A stretch of 64,000 bases of DNA from Hydractinia symbiolongicarpus (taxonomy: Eukaryota; Cnidaria; Hydrozoa; Anthoathecata; Hydractiniidae). The stretch lies in the NCBI RefSeq assembly GCF_029227915.1, contig NC_079887.1:16611650-16675649 (forward strand), in the 5' to 3' direction. Positions 45,201 through 57,200 of the stretch are shown one piece after another (position 1 is the stretch's first letter; the number at the start of each line of letters is the position of its first letter). The notes beneath the pieces were generated by a model. That model saw only the letters and a list, made by a program, of their open reading frames with translations. It was not told the origin of the DNA and did no database searches. The position numbers and the translations under genes are program-made.

Positions 45201-48200
45201 GCCAAGCATACCTTTCAATTTGTATCATAAAAGTGGAAAGGTATAATAATGTTACCTTTTTAAAATTATGTAAAGAAGAAAACATAATAATACAGCTTTC
45301 CCAAATATTTTCATATACATATACCACCCTCAGTATAATATATATTTTTTTTATGGTTTAATGACTCGTTGGAATAACACTAACACATCCGAACAGACTT
45401 TCTTTCATTTTCTTGGATAAGTTAACTAAAAAATAATTTTTTGAGGAAACAGGTTAAACAAAAAAAAAACGATCTAGAGGAAGTTGTAATAATATAATTG
45501 TTTTGCAATAATGTTGAATGTTACATGCAACGCTTTCTAAACCCCGAAAATGTTAGAACATGTTACCGTTAAAAACATTTCCAATAGGTGTATTTTTAAC
45601 TTTATATTACACAAAGTTAAAGTATAGTGGACAGATTTATTAATCTTATAGACGTACACATTACTCGTTAATGTGGAGTCCGAACGACAAGCATGGATGG
45701 AAGCATTAAGACCAAGATTACGAAGAAGTAAGTTCTTACCTTTAAAGCTTCAATGTTGTTGTCACTAACTTCTGATTGTTAAAGATTTGCATACTGGTGT
45801 TAAGTTTAGTAGTTATCGCGCATGAGTCTAAGATGTCTTCGAGTAACAGTTTCTCCTTGTAATAATTAAGTTTAACTTTAATTTATTTTTTTTTCGCGTA
45901 AAGTTAGGAGCACCAGCCAATTAAAGTGAGAAATTTTTAACAGATAAGATACAGGCTTGCGGAAATCACTCCTCAGTCCAAAGAAAAATTAAAAATATTT
46001 ACGTCCTGCACTGGTGTGATTATGACAATAACAATGATCTGAAATTACTCCTGGTGATTTTTACTTATTTCCAATCCACGAACTGGATCTCAGTCCCTGG
46101 AGTGTTCTTTTTTCTTCTTTGGCATGCCTTTGTTTTGAAGTATGAATTCGTTATATTTTGTTCAATGTCCTCAACACTGTGTTCTCACTTGCTTTACAAG
46201 TGGAACACAAACAAATTATTTGAGATTTTTATTTGTATTTTTCAGTTCATGCACGACATGCAGAATCCATCCAACTTAGCAGTTTGGAACTTCAACAAGC
46301 TTTTGAAACTGTGCTGAAGGTAGTAAACGTTGTGATTTGTTTGTGTATATCACAATATATTATCGTTGAAGTAAGTCGGCAAGTTAAAAATATATTTTAT
46401 TAGTCGGTGCAGATCAGTGACACGGCTTATGAATGGTAAAATTGATAGTCACCCTAAGTTCGATAATTCAACAAGTGTACCCACTACTTTCCTTAAGGAC
46501 AATATGTTTCACTCTCTGAAGTTTTTATACAAATAGACTTGAAACATTCTTTTAAGTGTGTTAGGCCTTTTCCTGCTGCCTTCACCCTTAAAAAGACCCT
46601 TTTCAGGCAAAAAATATAATTAGCTTTCCAAAATTAAGTTGCAACCGGTGTCTAAAGAAAAGACCGAGATGGTTTGTGTTTGGTACCGTCGGGTAGCGCA
46701 ATTCATCCTCTTTCTAAAGCGTGGGTGCCATTTTCATAATAACTAGTCCTCAGGAGTTTGGTGTTCCAACCGCAGATGAAGCGCTTTTTGTGTGGAGATC
46801 TACATGCTCTGTCATCTAAGGGTTCAGAATCTGCATTAAGAGTAAATGCTTTTTGATAAGAATATCAAAATTCTAACCAGGCTGGTCATTATTCTTATTT
46901 TTTTATTGTTCTAAACAATAGATCTATTGTTTTTAACCTAAAATCTCAGCCTGATATTCATATAAAGCATATTCTTATAAAAAGAAAAAACGTATATTTC
47001 ACCAGAATAACGTCATATTAAACAGGTCTTCTCGAAATGTATGATACTAACTACATCTTCCCACTTTGAGAATGATTTATGTTTTTCATTTTTAGCTCCA
47101 GAGTTTGGGTGCTCGTTTTGGCGCACAGTTGCCTTCCCCATTTCTTGGACCAACTCGACCTATAAGTGTGGACTTCTCAAAGTTTGAAGCAGATGGTAAG
47201 ATGCTTGACTTCTTATGTAAAAGACCTTCTTATATTTTAATTTCACCCTATTAAGAAGACCGTTGTTTACATTAGAAAATGGGCTCTTAGCCCATGAATA
47301 AAAAGAAATAAGTGAATGCAATTTAACCATATCGTTTGCGTGGTATTTTGCATCTAGATGTTATGAAACAAGTAGGTGAACTAAATAAAATAATAACTCC
47401 CTTAAATAATAACTCAATTAAAAAAATTAAAAACTGATAAGATAACATAACATTTTATTGCTTCGGTCAATTATATCAACGTATGGCGACCGTTTAATTA
47501 TAACATTTTCTGTTCTATTTATTCCAATCCATATACAGTCACAACAGAAGATTCTCTTCAATGTTAACCTTTTCTTGTAATTGATAAAAAGCCAAATGTA
47601 CTTCTTTGAAATGTACAACATTAAAATGTGAAGACATATGCTGATGACGTCAAAACTGGGAATTTGTTTGAATGGATTTTCCATTTTTTCTTCGTTTCTT
47701 CTTCTTCAGTGTTTAATTTTTCATGTGACTTATGTAGTGTTCTTTCTGTGTGTGTGTGTGTGTGTGTGTAAGATTGGGTGTGTCAGTGAATTTATTGAAA
47801 CTATTTGTTAGTGATCTTTTTAAAAGAAATTAAACTTTTTTGTTCCAGTTAATTTTTATTACAAATGAGTGGGTGGGTGACATGTTGGTGGCGTGTAAGA
47901 AATTCTTTTTAGATTTCTTCCAAGTAAAACTGTTGCTGTTTGTTTCATTATTTCTGTGTGTTTTCTTTGTTTGTTCTCGTTGCCTTATTTTTGTTTTTGT
48001 TAGTTTTGTTTTGTTTGTTTGTTGTGTTTGTTTAAGTTTTTTTTTGTTTTTGTTTATTGGTATCATTGGTAAGTTGTTTATTTACAGTTTTAAATGTTTT
48101 TGACTGACTCTTTAAAAAAATTAGGGCTGAAGACGCTGGATTTTTTTTAAAATCAAACTTAGCGTGCCGATTAGCTATTTGTCTAAAGTGTTTTGAACTG

Positions 48201-51200
48201 AAAAAAGAACGTGCAAACATTATAAAGCAAAGAGCAGTTTTAATTCCATGAGAGTGAAAAAAAGAGTTGAAATCGAATTTGTTATACGTTTTTCTTTTTC
48301 TTTGAAGTGTAAAAAAGAAGACTTGCGCAAAACTGTAATAAAAAGCAGAAAATTTCGAACAGATGTCGAGGAGTAATTCGATTAGTCGACATTGCTTTCT
48401 GCTCATAACTCAGTTTTGTTTTGTAGGAGGGAGCTTTATTAGCAGATTGTGTTTTCTTTTTTTTAAATTTCAAACTTTCTGTTGTAAAAGACTTTTTTTG
48501 ATACTTTTTTTATGTGCAGTGATATGTTCTTTAATTGCAATTAGTTGTTTAAAAACCTGAAGCATTATGGTAAGAAGTAATGAGTGCTCGATCTTGATGA
48601 TGGATTTATTTATTTATTTTTATATCGTATTGGAATCGTTTTAACATAATCAAAACAATTTCAGCAAGTTTTAAACTTTTTTAAAGTATTTCTTGTGAAG
48701 AAATTTATAGCGTCTGTGAAACGCTTGGTTGCTTAGGGAAGAGAGGACATTATAAAAAAATTCCCGCTGCGCTAAAAGTCATTTTCTCGAGGACAAACCC
48801 GTTAAGCCTTGAGCCTAGGAGTTAAAAACATTTTAGGTTTAACACGACTTTGTATGTAGGAACATTAATAAAAGTTTAGCTTATGGGTGTGGCTACCTTT
48901 TAGTAGTTTTCGCGCGCTTGCTCAAAAAATAGGCCGTGCGCGCGAAAGTTAGTGCTGTTATTGCTTAAAAAACTGTAGCGCGAAATTCGAGGTTTTCGCT
49001 ATTATATTCGAAATAATCGCATGTCCTCTCAACCCTCATTTCTTTTGATTTGTTTCAAATAAAATATATGAAAAATAATTCGCGCGCAAGATCAATGCGC
49101 GCGAAAATTAATATGAACAAGGAATTTCGAAGAACGTTATAAGGAATGCAACTGTAAGTGGCTTTTTAAGAAAAACTTCCAACTCGAATTTTTAGTGGAT
49201 ATTGGTACAAGAACTTTGTACCATGCTGTAGAAAATAATATGTGAATCTGAAATGATATTTTTGTGACTACCCGGATGTGAGGTGAAATTTACGGATGTC
49301 CAATATACACATCTCCAAGCCGACCTTTTCACACGTTTTTTATTTTTATTTTGCAAAGTTTTCTAAGAAAGGAGTAAGAATAATATATCGATGTTCAATT
49401 TAGTGGTAATTGCTTAGTTTAAAAAGCCTGTTTTCTCTATAGAGTATAAGACGTACTCACAAATGACAAAAATCGCAGGGAAAAGTGTGTATATTCGTAG
49501 AGCTCTAGTTTTGAAAGGAACAGATTTCATTGACATGTTCATGAAGAAAAGGTTTAAACAAAGAAAAAGTAAAAGTTGACAAGTTATCGTCAGATGATTT
49601 TTTATTATGATCTACAAAATATTGTCAAATACAAAATCGTGATAACTTAATTACTCGTAAGGGAAAGTCATAAAATGTAATTCTACGTCCGTTGAATGTT
49701 TCGCGAGCCGTGGAAGTGCTATTGTTCTGAAATAAAAGAAAAGTGAGTTAGAAGTCGTTAGGTAGAGTTTTATAACGATGCAACAAACGACAGATCGTGA
49801 AAAACGAACATTAATTATCGAAGTTCTCGAATAACACTGCTTTATTTTTTAAAAGCTGACTCGATTTCTGATTTTTATTTTTTTTTTATTTATTTTTGTT
49901 TGTTATATATGTTTTATTTATTTACTTTTGGATAAACTGATTTTTATGTTTTTATCCTTGTTTTGATTTACATTGCTTTCTCCTGAATACTTTTTAATAT
50001 TTTTTTTTTTATGTAAAAAAATGTCAAGCCCTCCATTTTTATAAACAAAATGAGTCATTTTCCGATCAGTATAGAATCAGTTTGTATTGGAAAGGATTTT
50101 AAAATTTCTAGTAATATTTTTATTTTGTGTTCTGGTGTGTAACAAGCAGAAAAAAGATTTTTTAAGTTGCAGAGTTTTTTAGATGTAGCTCCTTTTAATG
50201 AGGCTACCGATGTTCGAAAGAGTTGAAGTGGTGTTCACTACTTTTTACGTATTTCTCTATCGGTTATTTTTGGCCGAACATTTAATTTGTTGACAATATA
50301 CGTATTACACGCTTTTTTTTAATAATCAACACTTATAAGCAACACGAGGCTACAAATTTCATGAAATTTTAAGCAACTAGTAAGCCTCTTAAAATTAAAT
50401 TTTAAACAACATTAACGACAAATTAACCACGGGCTTTGTAACATCTTTACATGCAAGGTTCGATTTAGATAAACAATATTTGAAATTCAGAATAGTCCTT
50501 TACACTTGTACCAGACTCTTAGCAGGAGAAAAAAAATCCGATATAAGCGAGATGGGAATGGGGTTAGAAATAATTTTTTACTTTACTTCGGATATTTAAT
50601 CAACAAACGAAGATATAGCACAGCGAGGCTCGACGAAAAATTAACGTTGCTTGTGTCAAAAAAGCGTGTATACAACTAAAAAGAATTCCCATTGATTTAA
50701 CTTCTTATTTTAAGTGAAACATAATAAACAAAAAAATGACCATGTCTAATAAACAAAAAGGAACATTCTCAAGAAGACAGAGCGTGCCGGTCACCGGTCC
50801 TACCACAAAGCAGTCTCGAGTGCCTGTACCTAAAAAGAGTATCGGCGAAACTAAACCCTGTGTTGACGGGGAAACTTCGTTATTTTCAATCCCTGTATTT
50901 TCTCCATCCAAAAGCCAGTCGATGAAATTTCCGAACGCACGGTCGTTAAGGTCACCGGGAGCACAAACAGAATGTCCAACAAAGACTAAGCTTAAAGTCT
51001 TTCGTCAAAGATCTATGGTGGAGAACTCGATGAACTTGTCACCACTTAACGTGTGTGACTCACCGAGACATCCTCCCTATCAATGTCATCGAAAGATGGA
51101 TTTTATCAATATGACGTCTGCCGACGATGAGGATCTGATGGTGTCGGCCGACGCTTTTGTGACGCGTGCTGTGGCATCAAAAACCACAGCAACTTCGAAA

Positions 51201-54200
51201 ACAAAAAGTTCAAAAACTTTAGGCATCTCTCATGATGCTCTGATGGAACAACTGAGTCACCATGCCAGTGCTTCTACGAACGGCAGAGAATGCGAATATA
51301 TGGACATACACATGATTGAACAAACATCTATGATGAAGTACAGGCCAACTGATGTAACGAAACGGAATGCGCACGAGTTAGATTTGTGTATACGCGGGTA
51401 CCATTCTACAAAAGACAGTATTGTATCAAGTAAACAGGCAATGCGTCGATTATCGCGTAATCTAACGCTTCCAATAAAAGCAGTACACGCGCTTGCTTCG
51501 CCCAAGAACCAAAGATGCTCAACGTTAGCAAGAAGGCCGTGTAACAGTGAAGGAAATACACCTATCAAGCCTATATACAGATCTGTTTCCGAAATAGAAG
51601 CGAAACAAACGCCCAAAAAACAAAAGATTTCTAGCTGTCATCAGACCAAGCTTTCCAGGCCACCAGATTATGTTCAAAAATTATACGGCACTTTACCTCG
51701 TGGCAAGACATCGAAAGACATGAACAAAAATAAAGTTTGTCAGAAGGGCTACGTGCGATCTTTAGACAGCACTCCGCGTAAATATTCATGTGGCGCGATT
51801 TCTTGTGAAACCCAAAACAGTGTTGAAATAGATACCACACCCTACGAAGTGTTTCCTTTCGATTCACCCAGAACTCAACGTCAAAAAAGTAAGTTTTTCA
51901 GTTTCTCGCCGAAACTGATAAAATCAGCGGGAAATTCACCTAAAAAGTCGCCGAAGCGTAGCATGTTACCGGAATTGATCTCCCCGAAAAAAAAATCTCC
52001 AAGAAAGTACAAGCAATATTTCGATCATGGTATGTATACTTTTTTAAACGTATATGTATTCTGGTGTGCGGTTGACACAAACGCCTTAGTTGAATCTGTA
52101 ACTTTAAGGCACTTGAAATATAATGTTGCTGCTGATGTTGTTTGTTAATTTGTTTGTTTGTTTGTTTGTTGTTTGTTTGTTTGTTTGTCCTTTTCTTTTA
52201 CTTGTGTTTTGATACTGTTGTCGCCAAAGTACCAATAAGGCTCCCAAACCATCACGTTACGGAGGTTAGAGGAACATCCTATCCTTGCCGCATTTTTTTA
52301 TGAGAAAGCCGTTTAAAAGCCGATGTGTGAATGTTGGCTTTCATTTCTGTGTATTAAAATAAGACACGCGTTATCGATATCGGGTTTACGGATTTCTTGA
52401 TAAGATGGAAGGAGAAATGTCATTAATTTCGATTTGTTTAAAAATCAGCGCATTCTGTGTTATGTGATGTCGAAACGTGATGTTTGGCGCCACAAATTGT
52501 TGTTTCGTTGGATCGAGCAAATAACATATTAATGCATGCTTTCTCAAGTCGAGCGATTTCAAAGGTTATCATCGAGCTTAATTGCGGCGGGATTTAACTT
52601 TTTATAAATTTATATTTTTATAAAGGTAATGCTCTGTGGCTTTTTTAGTTTTATATAGCCAGCACGTATGTTTTTCATAGATTGGTTTGTAGTGAAATAA
52701 ACATAGCGTAAATGTTCTGTATTTGTTCAAAGAAAGTATACGGGAAAAAACTGGAACATAGATAATAACATTTTTTAAGGATTCATTCAAATTCGATCTG
52801 CAATATATCACATTGTAAGCGTTCACAAGAAGTGAGAAAAAGGTTTTAACTTTGCGTGATCGTTTGATCTGTAATGATAATTTTTTACACTTTAATCACA
52901 TGTTTTTCCCAGTTTTAGTTTTAATCATTTATTTAAATTTTTCCCTGCGTGACCAGAAATTGTGAAAGTTTGATTTTCTTTTTTTAAAAGCCATAGATTG
53001 TGTGACCGAAATATGTTCACACTTTGACCGTTTGAAAAAAACTCATATTGAATGGAATCTAGATTCTCTGAATAGCTTTTTTAAAAAACATTTAGCGGTA
53101 CATTCTAAAACAGGAAAACTTCGTATAAAGTTTTATTTTTTCAATGAAATAAAAGCACTGGCCTAGTTATCGTTCTGTTTTGAAAAATTGTTATTTTGTT
53201 AACTTTCCTCAAATAATTATTTTTTCGCAATAAAATAAATTTGCATGTTATAAGACTGGCTTATGTAATCAAATAACATTTGTAAATAAGATAAAAAATT
53301 TGGTAAAATGTTAGTAGAACTTCGTTGAAGATTTTATATTTGGTGTAGGGAACTTTATATATTTTTATTTTTCTGTCAGCTATATGCCGTCACATTTCAC
53401 GACATTTGGAGAGACAAAGAACAGTTCACGTTTTCCTTCTAACACTAGAGGCTTACTTTACAAGTCATTTAATAATATTTTGGAACTGAGCACCCCTCCC
53501 CTCTTGTTAAGTGTCTTCGAAAATAAAGACCTTAAAATAAATTAAGACCGAAAATAAATACCTTAATCTGTGGTAAGTATAGTATATTGTGCTCGCCACC
53601 AGCCTCTTGTTCACGTGACGAAATGTATATATGATTTTACTTTAGAAAAGGAGTCGTTGACCGGTTACTTATTCATCAACATACTTCATGGAAAAGGCTT
53701 CTCGAAAAATTCAGGTGCGTAAAAATTTCAAAGTGAGCATTTCGCTCAGAATGTCATTTCTTCTTTTCCATTCTACGCCCATCTGCAAACAAGCAATTAC
53801 GCAAAAGATAGCAATGGTGTTGTGCAATAGGCTTCCCTCTTTAGCAGCAAAGTAATGCAGGTGCCTGTTGTTTCTACTACGGAGTAAAGATTACTACGCA
53901 AATCGAAACCTTTTGCATTCTTGGCACCCCGTCCTTTCGGTGTTGTTTATCTTTGTTATTTTTCTATTTTTTTCTATTTGTTGTTATTTAGATACATATG
54001 TTGTTCTTGAAATTGACAGCTACGGACATTTCTTTAAAAAATCGAAAACAAAACCAGCGCGTGGTTCTGATCCGCAATGGGACGAGGTATACATTCTTAC
54101 AAGTTTGCCCGTTTTATTGTTTTCGTAGTATGACAGGCTACTTTTTTATTTCACTGCACAGACCACAGACTAACTTTCGATTCTTTTCAGACGTTCGAAT

Positions 54201-57200
54201 TCGAAATCGAAGCGTGTAACACGTTGCGACTCTCTTGTTACAACAAGCTGCGACTGATGGGCGACGATATCAGTGGTAAAGTTTGTATAAATGTAAGGAA
54301 TTTGATTATCGTGAAAAATGTTGTTTTTATCAGACGGCATTCGGAAAAATGAAAACTGGATAAAATAATATGCGTGCACACAAAACTTTCTTAGCCCTTT
54401 CAAAATGCATTAAACTTTCTTAACTTTAAGTGTAATTTCTTTGTAGAATCTGTTTTTATGAGAAAGTTGTTTTAATACACCTTTACGATAATTCAATTGT
54501 ACATGCGTTCTTACGCGTTTTTATGAGAGTTTGTTAGAGACGAAAGCGTGTTTTCTCCAGTTTTTTAACTTCCGTCGTATCAATTTCTTTCAAATTTTCA
54601 GGAAACGTTAAATAAGATACAACTTATGTGTACTTTTCATTAAAAACACAATGCGGCAAGAAAAGTTATCACGAAAAAACGTGTTTTCTCCTTAATAAAC
54701 TCTTATAAAAGTGTGATGTTTACCTCCTCCGATCGCAAAATAAGTTGCGATATAGTGTTAGTTTTCCTGAATTATCGTAAAGGTGTACTAAACAAAAAAT
54801 ACGTAAAGAAAATGGGTGGGTGGATCAGTGGTGTATTATTACGTTTATCGTTGGCATTAAGCGTTATAATTTTTATTGAACTTATATGAAAGTAATACTC
54901 GGTTACAAATGGTGGTGGAGATTTTATAGGATTGGAAGGAACAGATGGTATTGAAATATTTTTGTCATTCTAGTCTATTAAATGAATTCAGGTTGACATG
55001 ACGTTATTTGTTGTTTTATAAGAAACATACTTTTTAGCACAACCTGATCAAAAGGAAATTTTCTGAACATTTATGGAGTCAGAGCCTGTTTTATTCCTTT
55101 TATATTTTTTTCAGAGAGACATGTTATCAATCAATATACGTTTTCAATTTTCTCGATATTTTGCGAGTTAGCAGTTGAGAATACCTATAGATGAGTTCCC
55201 GCGTGACGTTATTTGTTTACTTTTCAGCGGTAAACGCTTTGACTCTGGCAAAAAGAGGGTTTGGTAAAAAGAGGTCTTTTCCTGTGGGTTTCTTCTCACG
55301 GAAATATCGTTTGAGGTTTTAAATTATTATTAAGTGTAGATTGACGCCTTCTGATTTATTTGAATTCATTTAAAGTCCCAACAATGCCTTCCCTAGCGCC
55401 TCCATCTTTTCCCTGTCACGCAGATGCCGGAGCCGAAAAAGTTGCCGCAAAAATGTTAAAAAAATTCATCTATAATCTCAGCCTGTTGTTTCTTATATAA
55501 AACATTTGTAATAATGTCTCAAGATTCTTATAAAGTAGGTGTGTAGAATTACAAGGCATCGTTAACTTATATAAAAAGGTTATAAAAGATTTGTGAAACT
55601 AATATTAGTTGACAATACAAAAACTTTAGCAAACACTTATTCTATTTTAGCTCACCCGTGAAAATCTTGTGGATGGAAAAAACCGTTCGTTGAATGTATC
55701 TCTGGATCGTGGACAGGCTTCCATGAATATATCTTTAAGTTTCTCCACGTCAATGGATGGGATCAAGAAATGTCCGTCGTTCAGAGAAAATGGCGTGTTT
55801 GGAGTGCCCATATTAGCTGTGTGCAAGTATGCTTCGCTTACCAATTATATTAAATCTTTTTCTATTTTATTGTGATTTATTTATTTATTTTAATTTATTT
55901 TTTGGTTTTACTTTTAGGCGCGAAAAGAACTCTATTCCAGTTGTTGTTATAAGTTGCATCAAAGAAATCGAGAAAAGAGGTAAACAAATGGATTTTTAAA
56001 CACAAAGCAAATAATCGTTGGACCTAGGTCGGTTTGTTAAAGTCCACAACTGTTATAGAGGTCGTTAAAAATTCTCTACAATGTTTTTCTTTTCTACAAG
56101 GTCCAACGTTTTTTGTTTCGTCAGTAAGAAATATAGCTTTATACGTAATTTGTTTCTAGGTATGGATGAAGTGGGAATATATCGCTTGTCTGGTATAGCA
56201 TCAGAAATACAAAATCTAAAGAAGCTTTTTAACGAAAGTACGTTCTTAAAATCGTTTTACTTTTAAAGGGGTTGTCTCAGTTTGTGTTTATACAGTTCAC
56301 GTTTATTACTTATCGTCTATTATTTTGAAAATGCGCGGGCTTTTTTATATAGTACTTACATAGTTTTTGAATTAGCTTTCTTTTCTTTTTTTTGTTTGTT
56401 TGAATTTTAAGACGATTGGGTATAAATTAATAAAGGGATATTTTATAGAGAACACTATACACGACTTTTTCACTATTTCAGGAACCCAAAATGCAGTGCT
56501 GGCACTGTCCGACACGGACATCCACGCAGTAGCAGGTCTTCTGAAGTTATATTTTCGTGAGTTACCACAGTCCCTCTTCACCAGCAAACTGTATCATAAA
56601 TTCGTTGAAGGGCTCAGTAAGTTATTTTTGTTGTTAAATAACACAAACCAAGGAGTAAAATTACTAGGCGAAAATTTTTTTTGAAGCTAACGCGTTCAGG
56701 AAGACTGAAATATAGCTATTTACGTAGTTAATGAAGAAGCTCATTTATTTAAAAAACAGAGGGTACGGTACGCCCCTATTCCCTATGTTGTCTGACCTTC
56801 CTAACAAGTCACATGCGGCAACAGCAGGCGCACTCCTACAATAATATGTGCCGGTGGAGGATTCTGAGACTTGTGACACTTAAACACCTTGTGGTTTCCT
56901 TCTTAAAAGGGCGTGCAGTGCAATATGATTTTTCCAGTTTCACACATGCTTTTGTATTATAAACATGCTGCCTCTTCTTTGTTCTAGGCATCACAGATGC
57001 AGAAGAGAAAGAACTGTACATGTGCGATGTGGTACAAGAACTTCCAAAAGTCAATCGCATGACTGCGTTATATTTATTTGGACATCTACGGAGGTGTGTT
57101 GTTGTTCTCTGTCCACCTTTACTCTTGGTCGTTCTCCTTGCTTCATCACGTGAAGTTTCCTTCTCGTTGCATCTACTAGGCTTTAAATGTGTTTCGTGTA

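Larger units (their letters stand above)
47196..53645 (+). other. intron 16 of Bcr (6.5 kb) with internal promoter candidate
   Basis: Contains (TG)n at about 47748-47770, T/G-rich DNA at 47930-48060, CG-bearing AT-rich DNA with GCGCGC and CGCGCGAAA motifs at 48905-49110, a MITE at 50306-50670, and the alternative first exon at 50736-52029. Part of this stretch must hold the start site of the short isoform if that isoform is real. No exon is recognised elsewhere. Confidence 0.5.

Noticed and set aside
47840-48103. Hydrophobic 87-codon frame rich in Phe, Val and Cys
   Set aside because: Arises from T/G-rich simple sequence in a Bcr intron; no start context, splice sites or conservation.
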